Positions 15,652 to 25,364 of a stretch of DNA of 64,000 bases are shown here, in pieces. Under the pieces are notes generated by a model. It was not told the origin of the DNA. It saw only the letters and a list, made by a program, of their open reading frames with translations, and did not search any database. Made by a program: the position numbers and the translations under genes. The stretch is from Sphingomonas sp. So64.6b (GTDB taxonomy: Bacteria > Pseudomonadota > Alphaproteobacteria > Sphingomonadales > Sphingomonadaceae): contig NZ_CP048817.1 in NCBI RefSeq assembly GCF_014171475.1, positions 1,302,001-1,366,000 on the forward strand. The letters are read 5' to 3'. The first letter of the stretch is position 1. The number at the start of each line of letters is the position of its first letter.

Positions 15652-17518
15652 GGTGACACCCGAAGAGGCGTCCGCCCACCCGCTTGCAGAATCCGTCGTG
15701 GTTCGTTTCGCCGGCGACTCGGGCGACGGCATGCAGCTGACCGGTGGCCAGTTCACTCTTTCGACCGCGCTGTCGGGCAATGACCTCGCGACCTTCCCCG
15801 ATTTTCCGGCCGAGATCCGCGCGCCGCAGGGGACGTTGTTCGGCGTCTCCGCCTTCCAGATCAATTTCGGGTCGACCGCGATCGAGACCGCCGGCGATGC
15901 GCCCGATGTGCTGGTGGCGATGAACCCAGCGGCTTTGAAGACCAATGTCGATGCGCTGAAGCCTGGCGGCCTGATCATCGCCGACGAAGGCGAATTCTCG
16001 AAGCGCAACCTCGACAAGGCGAAATACGAGGTCAGTCCGCTGACCGACGGCAGCCTGGCCAAATGGCAGTTGCTCGCGTTCAACATCTCGCAGCTGACGC
16101 TCGATGCGGTGAAGCCGTTCGGGCTCGGCAACAAGGAAGCGCTGCGCTGCAAGAATATGTGGACGCTGGGGCTGGCGCTGTGGATGTTCGATCGCGACCG
16201 CCAGCCGATTATCGACTGGCTGAAGAGCAAGTTCGCCAAGATGCCGGTCCTTGCCGAAGCGAATATCGCCGCGTTGAATGCCGGTCATGCTTATGGCGAG
16301 ACGGCCGAACTCGCCGGGGGCGGGCTTGGGGACGCAGGGCTCAGGCAGCATCATATCGCGGCGGCACCGGCGGAGGAGGGGCTTTACCGCACCGTCACCG
16401 GCGCCGAGGCGATCTCGCTCGGGCTGGTCGCGGGCGTGCAACTGGCCGATGTCCCGATGTTCTTCGGCGGCTATCCGATCACCCCGGCCTCTGCGATCCT
16501 GCATCACCTGTCGCGCCTCAAGGAATATGGCATCACGACCTTCCAGGCGGAGGACGAGATCGCCGCGATCGCCAGCGCGATCGGCGCGTCCTATGCCGGG
16601 CAGCTTGGCGTCACCTCGTCATCCGGCCCCGGCATCGCGCTCAAAGGCGAGGCGATGGGGCTGGCGATCATGACCGAACTGCCTTTGGTCATCGTCAATT
16701 CGCAGCGTGGCGGTCCCTCGACCGGCCTGCCGACCAAGACCGAGCAGTCGGATCTCTATCAGGCGGTCTATGGCCGCAACGGCGACGCGCCGATGCCGGT
16801 GATCGCGGCGCGCTCGCCCGCCGACGCGTTCGATTGCGCGATCGAGGCGGTGCGCATCGCGGTGCAATATATGACGCCGGTGATGCTGCTCACCGACGGC
16901 TATATCGCCAATGCCGCCGAGCCGTGGAAGGTGCCCGACATGAGCACCTACGCCCCGTTCCCGGTGACCTATCTCGACCATGTGCCGGAGGGTGGTTTCC
17001 TGCCCTATGGCCGCGACGAGAAGCTGGCGCGGCCCTGGGTCAAGCCCGGCACGCCCGGCCTGCTCCATCGCATCGGCGGGATCGAAAAGCAGATCGGCAC
17101 CGGCAACATCGAATATGGCGCCGCCAACCACCAGAAAATGACCGAGATCCGCCGCGACAAGGTCGCGAATATCGCGATCCCCGATCAGGAGGTCGAGCTT
17201 GGCGAAACGAGCGGCAAGCTGGCGATCGTCGGCTGGGGCTCGACTTTCGGGCCGATTCATCAGGCGGTGCGGCGCATGCGTCGCAAGGGCCATGACGTCA
17301 GCCATATCCATATCCGCCATATCTGGCCGATGCCGGCAAATCTCGGCGACTTGCTAAAGGGTTATGAGAAGATCATCGTGCCGGAAATGAATACGGGCCA
17401 GCTCAAGACGGTGCTGCGCGACCAGTTCCTGGTCGATGCGAAACCGCTCAACAAGATTTCCGGCCAACCCTTCATGATCTCAGAGATCGAAGCTGCCATC
17501 GAAAGCGCACTCGCATGA
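15632..17518 (+). CDS. korA: 2-oxoacid:ferredoxin oxidoreductase, fused gamma/alpha subunit
   Basis: A 628-residue subunit; MATAVHEV at 15632 is taken as start, with in-frame ATGs at 15623 and 15626 as alternatives. Residues ~20-190 are the gamma domain (VVRFAGDSGDGMQLTGGQF, FPDFPAEIRAP). The rest is the pyrimidine-binding alpha domain with GYPITPASAILHHLS, FQAEDEIAAIASAIGAS and SSGPGIALKGEAMGLA. With KorB it decarboxylates 2-oxoglutarate (or another 2-oxoacid) to the CoA ester while reducing ferredoxin. It ends in ATGA, overlapping korB. In aerobic alphaproteobacteria this enzyme can supplement the 2-oxoglutarate dehydrogenase step. Confidence 0.93.
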   Translation: MATAVHEVTPEEASAHPLAESVVVRFAGDSGDGMQLTGGQFTLSTALSGNDLATFPDFPAEIRAPQGTLFGVSAFQINFGSTAIETAGDAPDVLVAMNPAALKTNVDALKPGGLIIADEGEFSKRNLDKAKYEVSPLTDGSLAKWQLLAFNISQLTLDAVKPFGLGNKEALRCKNMWTLGLALWMFDRDRQPIIDWLKSKFAKMPVLAEANIAALNAGHAYGETAELAGGGLGDAGLRQHHIAAAPAEEGLYRTVTGAEAISLGLVAGVQLADVPMFFGGYPITPASAILHHLSRLKEYGITTFQAEDEIAAIASAIGASYAGQLGVTSSSGPGIALKGEAMGLAIMTELPLVIVNSQRGGPSTGLPTKTEQSDLYQAVYGRNGDAPMPVIAARSPADAFDCAIEAVRIAVQYMTPVMLLTDGYIANAAEPWKVPDMSTYAPFPVTYLDHVPEGGFLPYGRDEKLARPWVKPGTPGLLHRIGGIEKQIGTGNIEYGAANHQKMTEIRRDKVANIAIPDQEVELGETSGKLAIVGWGSTFGPIHQAVRRMRRKGHDVSHIHIRHIWPMPANLGDLLKGYEKIIVPEMNTGQLKTVLRDQFLVDAKPLNKISGQPFMISEIEAAIESALA

Positions 17519-18549
17519 ACGACATGACCCCTATCGCGAAGACCACGCCGAAGGACTGGGAAACCGACCAGGAAGTGCGCTGGTGCCCGGGTTGCGGCGA
17601 TTATGCGATCCTGAAGGCTGTGCAGCGGACCATGCCCGAACTGGGCGTGCGGCCGGAAAACACCGTGTTCGTCAGCGGCATCGGCTGCTCGTCGCGTTTC
17701 CCATATTATATGGAGACGTACGGGTTCCACACCATCCATGGCCGCGCGCCGGCGGTGGCGACCGGGGTCAAGCTGGCCAATCCCGATCTCGACGTGTGGA
17801 TCATCACCGGTGACGGCGATGCGCTGTCGATCGGCGGCAATCACACGATGCATTTGCTGCGCCGCAATCTCGATTGCCAGGTGCTGTTGTTCAACAACGA
17901 GATTTACGGCCTGACCAAGGGGCAATATTCGCCGACCAGCCGGGTCGGCACGCGCTCGCCCTCGACGCCGTTCGGCTCGGTCGACCGGCCGGCCAGCCCA
18001 TGTGCGTTTGCGCTGGGTTCGGGCGCGCGCTTCGTCGCGCGTGCGATCGATGTGAACAAGAATCTGCCGTCGGTGCTGAAGGCCGCGCATGCGCACAAGG
18101 GCGCGAGCTTCATCGAGATCTATCAGAATTGCATCGTTTATAATGACGATGTGTTCGCCAGCTTCACCGACAAGGACAAGGCGCAGGCCGGGCAGTTGTG
18201 GGTCGAGCATGGCCAGCCTTTGCTGTTTGCCGGCGGGACCAAGGGCATTGCGCTCGATCAGGAGCGGCTGATCCTCAAGATCGTCGATGTCGTCGATGGC
18301 GACTGGGCGGCGGCGAAGGTCATCGTGCATGACCAGACCAACCGCGCGGTCGCGCATATGCTGGTCGAACTGCCGCTGGGCACCTTCCCGGTCGCGCTTG
18401 GCGTGATCTACAATGATCCGGCGCCGACTTTCGAAAGCGCGGTTGTCGCGCAGAACAAGCAGGCGTCCGAGGGCAAGAAGCCCGACCTGCAGAAATTGCT
18501 GTCGCAGGGGCAGACCTGGCAGGTTGAGAAACAGCCGCACACGATGTGA
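17515..18549 (+). CDS. korB: 2-oxoacid:ferredoxin oxidoreductase, beta subunit
   Basis: The 344-residue thiamine-diphosphate and iron-sulfur subunit. WCPGCGDYAIL and GIGCSSRFPYY supply cluster cysteines. GRAPAVATGVKLANPDL leads to the ThDP motif GDGDALSIGGNH, ending NNEIYGLTKGQYSPTS. Its ATG overlaps the korA stop, so the two are made together. No ferredoxin gene is adjacent. The stop is followed by TGATG coupling to the small exported protein at 18549. Confidence 0.94.
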   Translation: MNDMTPIAKTTPKDWETDQEVRWCPGCGDYAILKAVQRTMPELGVRPENTVFVSGIGCSSRFPYYMETYGFHTIHGRAPAVATGVKLANPDLDVWIITGDGDALSIGGNHTMHLLRRNLDCQVLLFNNEIYGLTKGQYSPTSRVGTRSPSTPFGSVDRPASPCAFALGSGARFVARAIDVNKNLPSVLKAAHAHKGASFIEIYQNCIVYNDDVFASFTDKDKAQAGQLWVEHGQPLLFAGGTKGIALDQERLILKIVDVVDGDWAAAKVIVHDQTNRAVAHMLVELPLGTFPVALGVIYNDPAPTFESAVVAQNKQASEGKKPDLQKLLSQGQTWQVEKQPHTM

Positions 18550-18977
18550 TGATCCCAGCGCTGGCCTTGCTTGCATCGCTGCCCTTTGCGCAGGCCTCCG
18601 AACAGCCGGTAGCAAGGCCGTCTCTGTCGATCGTCATTGCCAGGATGGTGACGACGAAATGGACCGGGGAAGACACGTGTCCCCCAGATTTCATCTGCAT
18701 GCGATATCCCAATCGAGCAAAATTCGATCGGGGCAGAACGATCAGCGGACCGCCCGTCCCGGCAAAGTTCGTTGGCCGTATCTGGGTTCACGCCGTCCAG
18801 CCTAAGACAAGGCTGGGAATGCTGGTCGAACGTGTCGGTGATCGCTATGAGATTCGTGCCTGGGTCTATCCATCAAAAGATCATAAGTTCTGCTTTCAAC
18901 AAACGGTATTGGCGGAATTTTCGGTTGATTTGACTGGTACGGACAGGGATGGTGAGGATGCCTGTATTGCCGAATGA
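18549..18977 (+). CDS. Small exported protein of unknown function
   Basis: A 142-residue product starting MIPALALLASLPFAQA, a short signal peptide with likely cleavage after QAS. The mature part has four cysteines (TCPPDFIC, HKFCFQQ and DACIAE), which suggests two disulfides in the periplasm. The start overlaps the korB stop as TGATG; a GTG three bases earlier is an alternative. The stop overlaps the photolyase start as ATGA. I do not recognise the family. Confidence 0.65.
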   Translation: MIPALALLASLPFAQASEQPVARPSLSIVIARMVTTKWTGEDTCPPDFICMRYPNRAKFDRGRTISGPPVPAKFVGRIWVHAVQPKTRLGMLVERVGDRYEIRAWVYPSKDHKFCFQQTVLAEFSVDLTGTDRDGEDACIAE

Positions 18978-20347
18978 CTGACCCAGTTCTGCTCTGGCTG
19001 CGCCGGGATCTGCGTCTGAGCGATCAGGCCGCGCTGACCGCCGCCGCGGGGGAAGGGCCGGTCATTCCGGTTTATGTTCTTGACGACGAGACCCCAAGGC
19101 ACCGCAGGATGGGCGGGGCCTCGCGCTGGTGGTTGCACCATAGCCTCCGGTCGCTCGACGCTGGTCTTCGCGCCAAAGGTTCGCGACTGATCCTGCGACA
19201 GGGCAAGTCCGATGAAGTGCTGGCCGAACTTGCCAAGGAAACCGGCGCGACGCGGGTGCATTGCCTGCGGCATTACGAGCCATGGTGGCGCAACGCCGAG
19301 AAGACGGTCGCGAAGTCGCTCGGCCTTGTCTGTCATGACGGCAATTATCTGCTTCCACCGGGATCGGTGACCACCGGCGCGGGACAGCCTTACAAGATCT
19401 ACACGCCGTTCTGGCGCGCGCTGAACGAGCATATGCCGCCAGCACCGGGCGCGCCGGAGCCGCACATCATCCCGACGCCGGAGCATTGGCCGAAAAGCGA
19501 CCATCTGAGCGACTGGAAGCTGCTGCCCAGCAAACCGGACTGGGCAGGGGGCTTTGGCAGGGAATGGACGCCAGGCGAAGCGGGGGGCGCTGAACGGCTC
19601 GACCACTTCATCCCGAAAGCGGCGCATTACGATATCGGCCGCAACCTGCCCGCCGAAGAATCGAGTTCGCGCCTGTCGCCGCATCTTCATTTCGGCGAAA
19701 TCTCGCCGGCGACGGTGTGGCATCACAGTCTGAAGGCAGAAGGCGACACAACGACCTTCCTGAAGGAGATCGCCTGGCGCGACTATGCGCAGAATGTGAT
19801 CCTGCAATTTCCCGATTACGGCAAAACCAATGGCCGGCCGGCGTTGGACGATCTGGCCTGGCGAACCGGGGCGGAGGCCGATGCCGACCTAAAGGCGTGG
19901 AAGACTGGACAGACCGGTTATCCGATCGTCGATGCCGGCATGCGCCAGCTCTGGACCACCGGCTGGATGCACAACCGCGTGCGAATGATCGCGGCGTCGT
20001 TCCTGATCAAGCATTTGCTGATCGACTGGCGGGTCGGAGAACAATGGTTCTGGGATACGCTGGTCGATGCCGATTACGCCAGCAACAGCGTCAACTGGCA
20101 ATGGACCGCCGGCACGGGCGTCGATTCGAACATGTTCGTGCGCATCATGGCGCCGCTGAGCCAGTCGGAGAAATTCGCCGCAGGCGATTATATTCGCGAA
20201 TGGGTGCCCGAACTGGCCGGGCTGGGTGACGATGCGATCCACGATCCCGATGCGTTCGGGCGGCGCCCGGCAGCCTATCCGGCGAAGATCATCGGTCACC
20301 GCGAGGCGCGGGAACGCGCGCTTGCGGCGGTCCGACAGGTGAAGTGA
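18974..20347 (+). CDS. phrB: Deoxyribodipyrimidine photolyase
   Basis: A 457-residue class I photolyase repairing cyclobutane pyrimidine dimers with light. Residues ~1-130 form the antenna-binding alpha/beta domain (LLWLRRDLRLSDQAALTAAA). The FAD domain carries SSSRLSPHLHFGEISPATVW, EIAWRDYAQNVILQFP, TGYPIVDAGMRQLWTTGWMH, and DADYASNSVNWQWTAG, the last being the adenine and flavin contact region. The length and order match E. coli-type enzymes. Its ATG overlaps the upstream small gene's stop. Confidence 0.95.
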   Translation: MTDPVLLWLRRDLRLSDQAALTAAAGEGPVIPVYVLDDETPRHRRMGGASRWWLHHSLRSLDAGLRAKGSRLILRQGKSDEVLAELAKETGATRVHCLRHYEPWWRNAEKTVAKSLGLVCHDGNYLLPPGSVTTGAGQPYKIYTPFWRALNEHMPPAPGAPEPHIIPTPEHWPKSDHLSDWKLLPSKPDWAGGFGREWTPGEAGGAERLDHFIPKAAHYDIGRNLPAEESSSRLSPHLHFGEISPATVWHHSLKAEGDTTTFLKEIAWRDYAQNVILQFPDYGKTNGRPALDDLAWRTGAEADADLKAWKTGQTGYPIVDAGMRQLWTTGWMHNRVRMIAASFLIKHLLIDWRVGEQWFWDTLVDADYASNSVNWQWTAGTGVDSNMFVRIMAPLSQSEKFAAGDYIREWVPELAGLGDDAIHDPDAFGRRPAAYPAKIIGHREARERALAAVRQVK

Positions 20348-20405
20348 CGGCGCCCTCCAAGAATCGCTTTTCGCCGCCCCGCGCCGGGTGCATGAGGCTG
20401 CGGAT

Positions 20406-21674
20406 ATGAACGTAACCGTGCCAAACAGGGGGCGCCGGTTCGGGGCGCGGACCGCGCGGGGAGAGGGAAGCGGCGGCTGGCTGCTCAACCGCTTTTCGTG
20501 GGCGTTCCACCGTATCCTCGACCGGATCGACCAAGGCCTTGAGCATGGCGCGATCGAGGCGTCGCTGCCCGATGGCACGCGACGTTTGCTCGGCGGGCGG
20601 GCGCCGGGGCCGGTGCCGGTCGTCGACGTGCGCAGCTGGCGGGCGCTGCTGCGGCTGATCCGCAGTGGATCGGCCGGCTGGTACACCGCATGGTTGGCGG
20701 GTGAATGGTCGAGCCCCGATCCGGTGCCGCTGTTCGATCTGTTCATGCGCAACGGGCGATCGCTGGGCGACACGGCGCGGGCCGGGGGCTTGTCGCGCCT
20801 GACGCGGCGCATCGGTCATTGGCTGCGTCGCAACGACAAGGCCGGGGCGCGGCGCAATATCGAATTCCATTACGATCTTGGTAATGATTTCTATAGCTTA
20901 TGGCTCGATCCTGGCATGACTTATTCGAGCGCGCTGTTCGCCGAGCCGGTCGACCCAGCGCAATCGCTCGAAGCGGCGCAGGCGGCCAAGCTGCAGGCGA
21001 TGCTCGATCGGACGGCGACCAGGCCGGGCGATACGATCCTCGAAATCGGTAGTGGCTGGGGTTCGTTCGCCGAACTTGCCGCACGAGCAGGGCGCAAGAT
21101 CCATGGCATCACGCTGTCGGCGGAACAGAAGGCGATGGTCGACCAGCGCATGGTCGATGCCGGGCTGGACGGCGTCACCGTTTCGCTGACCGATTATCGC
21201 GATGTCGCCGGAAGCTATGACGCGGTGGTCAGCATCGAGATGGTCGAGGCGGTCGGACAGCAATATTGGCCGGCTTATCTTCAAGCGATCGCCCGCGCGC
21301 TGAAGCCCGGCGGGCGTGCCGCGATCCAGTATATCATCATCGATGACGCGCTGTTCGAGAGCTATGCGCGTAACGTCGACTTCATCCAGCGCTTCGTTTT
21401 TCCGGGCGGCATGCTGTTGTCGGAAAGCCGTTTTCGCACGCTCGCCGAACGCAACGGGCTGGTCTGGCAGGACCGGGTCGGCTTTGGCCAGCATTATGCC
21501 GAAACGCTGCGGCGCTGGCGGGTGAATTTCGACACGGCGGTCGAGGCGGGAAACCTCCCACCGGAATTCGATACGGATTTCGTGGACTTATGGCGCTATT
21601 ATCTGATGTATTGCGAAGGCGGCTTCCGCGGCGGCGGTATCGATGTCGCGCAAGTGACGCTGGTAAAACAATAA
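20406..21674 (+). CDS. CFA-synthase-family SAM-dependent methyltransferase
   Basis: A 422-residue methyltransferase starting MNVTVPNRGRR. A ~130-residue helical N-terminal region (SSPDPVPLFDLFMRNGRSLG) precedes the family hallmark NIEFHYDLGNDFYSLWLDPG. The SAM site is ILEIGSGWGSFAELAARAG, then HGITLSAEQ, and SIEMVEAVGQQYW. The C terminus has YCEGGFRGGGIDVAQV, found in CFA/mycolic-acid-type enzymes. The likely job is methylene or methyl transfer to unsaturated fatty chains of membrane lipids. It follows phrB by 58 bp in the same direction. Confidence 0.88.
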   Translation: MNVTVPNRGRRFGARTARGEGSGGWLLNRFSWAFHRILDRIDQGLEHGAIEASLPDGTRRLLGGRAPGPVPVVDVRSWRALLRLIRSGSAGWYTAWLAGEWSSPDPVPLFDLFMRNGRSLGDTARAGGLSRLTRRIGHWLRRNDKAGARRNIEFHYDLGNDFYSLWLDPGMTYSSALFAEPVDPAQSLEAAQAAKLQAMLDRTATRPGDTILEIGSGWGSFAELAARAGRKIHGITLSAEQKAMVDQRMVDAGLDGVTVSLTDYRDVAGSYDAVVSIEMVEAVGQQYWPAYLQAIARALKPGGRAAIQYIIIDDALFESYARNVDFIQRFVFPGGMLLSESRFRTLAERNGLVWQDRVGFGQHYAETLRRWRVNFDTAVEAGNLPPEFDTDFVDLWRYYLMYCEGGFRGGGIDVAQVTLVKQ

Positions 21675-21682
21675 AAGGGGAG

Positions 21683-22873
21683 ATGAGCATGCGGCGGCTG
21701 GCGATATTGGGCGCGATAGCGCTGGCGGGGATCGCAACTCATGTCGAGCACAGCAGTGCGCAAGCGGTTGAATCACCTGACGTCCGCCTGTCGACCGGCG
21801 ATTCGGACAAATTGCGCAGCGCCGGCGCGACGATCCTGTTCTGGTCGCAGGCGCAGCGCGACCAGAATTTCCCGGCGATGGAAAAGCTCTTTCCCGGGCA
21901 CATCGCCAGGGCGGGCGGCAAGGTCCATCGCTTGCCACAAGGCAAGCCGCTGCCGCTCGATGCAGCGACGATCGACGCCTATATGGCGGCGCAGAATGTC
22001 GCCGGGCTGATCGTGCTGCAGGACGGCAAGATCCGCCTCGAACGCTATGCCCGCGGCTATTCCGCCACCGGGCGCTACACGTCATTCTCGGTCGCCAAGT
22101 CGTTCAGCTCGACTCTGGTCGGCGCGGCGATCCGCGACGGTTATATCAAGTCGGTGTCGGAGCCGGTGACCAAATACATCCCGGAACTGGCCGGCAGCGG
22201 CTATGACGGCGTGACCATCAAGCAATTGCTGACGATGACCTCGGGCGTGAAATGGAACGAGAGTTATTTCGATCCGAAATCCGACGTCGCGACGATGTAT
22301 TCGAAACCGGTGCCGGCCGGCGTCGATCCGACCGTCGCCTATATGCGCACCTTGCCGCGCGAAACGCCGCCGGGCGAGAAATGGGTCTACAAGACCGGCG
22401 AGACCAATCTGATCGGGGTGCTGGTGACCAAGGCCACCGGCAAGCCGCTGGCGACCTATCTCAGCGAGAAGGTGTGGAAGCCCTATGGCATGGAGCGCGA
22501 CGCGTTCTGGATGATCGACCAGTCGGGCCAGGAAATCGGCGGTTGCTGCCTGTCGGTCTCGCTGCGCGACTATGCGCGGATGGGCCAGCTGGTGCTCGAC
22601 GGCGGCAAGGGCATCGTGCCAGATGGCTGGTTCGCCGATGCGACCCGCGCGCAAGTCGAGACCTCGCCGGCTTATGGCTATGGCTATCAATGGTGGACTT
22701 ATCCCAACGGCTATTTCGGCGCGCAGGGGATTTTCGGCCAGAGCATCTTCATCGACCCGGCAAAGAAGATCGTCATCGCGGTATCGGGGGCCTGGCCGAA
22801 AGCGACTGGCGACGATTTGAAGACGGAGCGGGCGGTGTTTCAGTTGCAGGTGATCGAGGCGGCGGGGAAGTAA
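21683..22873 (+). CDS. Serine hydrolase, class C beta-lactamase family, exported
   Basis: A 396-residue protein; the ATG at 21683 sits just behind AAAGGGGAG. A signal peptide spans about residues 1-27. The active-site serine is in SFSVAKSF (Ser136, Lys139). YKTGETNLIG supplies the Tyr-x-Asn-like element, and the GYGYQWWTYPNGYFGAQGIF stretch near the C terminus, here about residues 330-350, is typical of 6-aminohexanoate-dimer-hydrolase-like members. It lies nine bases after the methyltransferase stop, so it is in the same operon. The substrate may be a peptide, ester or amide; it is not necessarily a resistance enzyme. Confidence 0.85.
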   Translation: MSMRRLAILGAIALAGIATHVEHSSAQAVESPDVRLSTGDSDKLRSAGATILFWSQAQRDQNFPAMEKLFPGHIARAGGKVHRLPQGKPLPLDAATIDAYMAAQNVAGLIVLQDGKIRLERYARGYSATGRYTSFSVAKSFSSTLVGAAIRDGYIKSVSEPVTKYIPELAGSGYDGVTIKQLLTMTSGVKWNESYFDPKSDVATMYSKPVPAGVDPTVAYMRTLPRETPPGEKWVYKTGETNLIGVLVTKATGKPLATYLSEKVWKPYGMERDAFWMIDQSGQEIGGCCLSVSLRDYARMGQLVLDGGKGIVPDGWFADATRAQVETSPAYGYGYQWWTYPNGYFGAQGIFGQSIFIDPAKKIVIAVSGAWPKATGDDLKTERAVFQLQVIEAAGK

Positions 22874-22894
22874 CTTCCTCGCCGGTTCGGTGGG

Positions 22895-23611
22895 TCAGTC
22901 GACCCGCTCGAAATGCCCGGTGTCGAAATCCTCGTCGATGAGTGTGACGATCCGGTCCGCCACGACTTCCGGTTCCTTGACCGAGGCGGGGTCTTCGCCC
23001 GGATAGGCGCGCGCGCGCATCGCAGTGCGGGTCGCGCCGGGATCGATGATCGCGGTGCGGATCGAGCTGATCCGCTGCATCTCGTCGCCATAGGCCGCGA
23101 TCAGCGTCTCGAACGCCGCCTTGGACGCGCCATACAGGCCCCAGAAAGCACGCGGTTTTCGTCCGACGCTGGAAGTGATGCCGAGCACACGAGCGCGCGG
23201 CGATTTGCGCAGCATCGGGTCGAACGCGGCGATCAACGCGGCCTGTGCGCTGACGTTGAGCGTCAGCACTTGCGCCAGTTCCTTCGCATCGATCGCTGGC
23301 ACCGGTGCAAGGCTGCCGAGCATGCCGGCGTTCAACACCATGATGTCGAGTTTTTCCCAGCGCTCGCCGATCGCCGCGCCGAGCCGCGCGATGCTGTCGG
23401 TTTCGGTCAGGTCGAGCGGCGCGATCGTTGCGCTGCCGCCGGCGTCGAAGATCGCGGTCTCGACCTGCTCCAGATCCTTGGCGGTCCGTGCGGTGAGAAT
23501 GACATGCGCGCCCGCGGCGGCCAGTGCCCTGGCGGTTGCCGCGCCGATCCCGCGGCTGGCGCCGGTGACGAGAGCGATCTGGTTGGCGAGGGGCTTGTCG
23601 GTCATGGGCAA
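22895..23611 (-). CDS. Short-chain dehydrogenase/reductase
   Basis: A 238-residue classical SDR. The nucleotide-binding motif TGASRGIG is at residues ~15-22, the NAG motif in MVLNAGMLGS, and the catalytic set is S in GITSSVGRKPRAFWGLY with YGASK following. It ends close to the serine hydrolase gene (convergent, 21 bp). The substrate is unknown. Confidence 0.9.
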   Translation of the reverse strand: MPMTDKPLANQIALVTGASRGIGAATARALAAAGAHVILTARTAKDLEQVETAIFDAGGSATIAPLDLTETDSIARLGAAIGERWEKLDIMVLNAGMLGSLAPVPAIDAKELAQVLTLNVSAQAALIAAFDPMLRKSPRARVLGITSSVGRKPRAFWGLYGASKAAFETLIAAYGDEMQRISSIRTAIIDPGATRTAMRARAYPGEDPASVKEPEVVADRIVTLIDEDFDTGHFERVD

Positions 23612-23626
23612 TTCCGTAGTTTAGCC

Positions 23627-23731
23627 GTCACCCTGAACTTGTTTCGGGGTCCAGGCGCGGTCATCTGCCAAACGGGCGACGCTCATGGGGTCAATGACCG
23701 CGCATGGATGCTGAAACAAGTTCAGCATGAC
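23627..23731. repeat. Imperfect 37-bp inverted repeat (REP-like)
   Basis: Arms 23627-23663 and 23695-23731 pair with roughly seven mismatches and share CTGAACTTGTTTC and GCGCGGTCA. It lies between the SDR and purF genes on the minus strand. It looks like a dispersed palindromic element of sphingomonads and could act as a terminator. Confidence 0.65.
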
Positions 23732-23769
23732 GTTATTTTTGTGGGTTAGCTGACCCGCTCCGCCAGCAA

Positions 23770-25236
23770 TTAGCTCACTCGCTCCGCGAGAAGGGCGAAC
23801 TGGTCGACCGAAGCGACATCGTCGTGATCGGTCAGCATCGTCGGATAATCGCCGGTGAAACAGGCGTCGCAATGGCTCGGGCGGTTGGCCGCGCGGCCCG
23901 GCTCGCCGAGCGCCTTGTACAGTCCGTCGATCGACACGAACGCAAGGCTGTCGGCCTGGATATAGGTGTTCATCTCGTCGATGTTCATGTTGGCGGCGAG
24001 CAGCTTGCCGCGCTCGGGCGTATCGACGCCATAGAAGCAGCTATGCCGGGTCGGCGGGCTGGCGATGCGCATATGCACTTCCGCCGCGCCGGCATCGCGC
24101 ATCATCTGCACGATCTTCAAGGAGGTCGTGCCGCGCACGATCGAATCGTCGATCAGCACGACGCGCTTGCCCTTGATCAGCGCGCGATTGGCATTGTGCT
24201 TCAGTTTGACGCCGAGATGCCGGACTTCGTTGTTCGGCTGGATGAAGGTGCGCCCGACATAATGCGAGCGGATGATGCCGAGTTCGAACGGAATGCCCGA
24301 TTGCTGCGCATAACCGATCGCGGCGGGCGTGCCCGAATCGGGCACCGGGATGACCAGATCGGCATCGACCGGGCTTTCGATCGCCAGCTGCGCGCCGATT
24401 TCCTTGCGCACGGTATAGACGCTGCGGTCGTCCGAAATCGAATCGGGGCGCGAGAAATAGACATATTCGAAGATGCACGGCCTGGGCTCGGTCGGCGCGA
24501 AGGGGCGGTGCGAAGACATCTCGCTGCCCTTGACGATGACCAGCTCACCCGGCTCGATCGAGCGCACGAATGTCGCGCCGACCACATCCAGCGCGACGGT
24601 TTCCGACGCGAAGATGATCGTCTCGCCAAGCTTGCCCATGACCAGCGGGCGGATGCCAAGCGGATCGCGGCAGGCGATCATGCCCTCCGGCGTCATCACG
24701 ATCAGCGAATAGGCGCCCTCGACTCGCTTCAGCGCGTCGATGAACTTGTCGACAAAGGTGCGATAGTTGGACGTCGCGACGAGATGGATGATCGTCTCGG
24801 TGTCGGAGGTCGACTGGAAGATCGATCCGCGCCGCACCAGGTCGCGCCGTAGCCGCATCGCGTTCGAGATATTGCCGTTGTGCGCGATCGCGAAGCCGCC
24901 TGAGGCGAGATCGGCATAAAGCGGCTGGACGTTGCGCAGCGCGGTTTCGCCGGTGGTCGAATAGCGAACATGGCCGCACGCGACATTGCCGCGCAGCGCA
25001 TTCATGATCGCCGGGCTGTCGAAATTGCCCGCGACATGGCCCATCGCACGGTGCGTATGAAATTCGGCGCCGTCGAAACTGGTGATTCCCGCGGCCTCCT
25101 GGCCACGATGTTGCAGCGCATGGAGACCGAGCGCGACAAGCGCCGCAGCGCCGTCACTACCGGTTGCGCCAAAGATACCGCACTCTTCATGCAGCTTGTC
25201 CCCATCGAGGACGTCGAACGGATTGGTTGTCAGCAT
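23770..25236 (-). CDS. purF: Amidophosphoribosyltransferase
   Basis: A 488-residue enzyme for the first committed step of purine synthesis: PRPP plus glutamine to phosphoribosylamine. I take the start at 25236 (MLTTNPFDVL) because GAAGGG lies just upstream; a start at 25269 is also open. CGIFGA begins at Cys19, so an 18-residue propeptide must be removed to expose the catalytic N-terminal cysteine. The Ntn glutaminase domain is followed by the PRPP-binding VVLIDDSIVRGTTS. TRHSCFYGVDTPERGKL is typical of the type carrying an iron-sulfur cluster. Confidence 0.96.
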   Translation of the reverse strand: MLTTNPFDVLDGDKLHEECGIFGATGSDGAAALVALGLHALQHRGQEAAGITSFDGAEFHTHRAMGHVAGNFDSPAIMNALRGNVACGHVRYSTTGETALRNVQPLYADLASGGFAIAHNGNISNAMRLRRDLVRRGSIFQSTSDTETIIHLVATSNYRTFVDKFIDALKRVEGAYSLIVMTPEGMIACRDPLGIRPLVMGKLGETIIFASETVALDVVGATFVRSIEPGELVIVKGSEMSSHRPFAPTEPRPCIFEYVYFSRPDSISDDRSVYTVRKEIGAQLAIESPVDADLVIPVPDSGTPAAIGYAQQSGIPFELGIIRSHYVGRTFIQPNNEVRHLGVKLKHNANRALIKGKRVVLIDDSIVRGTTSLKIVQMMRDAGAAEVHMRIASPPTRHSCFYGVDTPERGKLLAANMNIDEMNTYIQADSLAFVSIDGLYKALGEPGRAANRPSHCDACFTGDYPTMLTDHDDVASVDQFALLAERVS

Positions 25237-25364
25237 GGCGCCCTTCAGGGGGGTAGCGTCGCCCGCCATATAGGGAGCCGATCCGGGTTTGTCGCGCTTT
25301 TGTCACATCGATCGGGAGCATTTTGCCGCATCGACGGTTTTCTGCGGGTCAGGAGGCGTTTGTC

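Noticed and set aside
16063..17295. A 410-codon open frame on the + strand inside korA
   Set aside because: It is out of frame with a clearly identified korA, Arg- and Gly-rich, and without family motifs; a typical shadow of GC-rich coding DNA.
17362..18615. A 417-codon open frame antisense to korB
   Set aside because: It covers the strand opposite korB and has no recognisable domain; shadow of the real gene.
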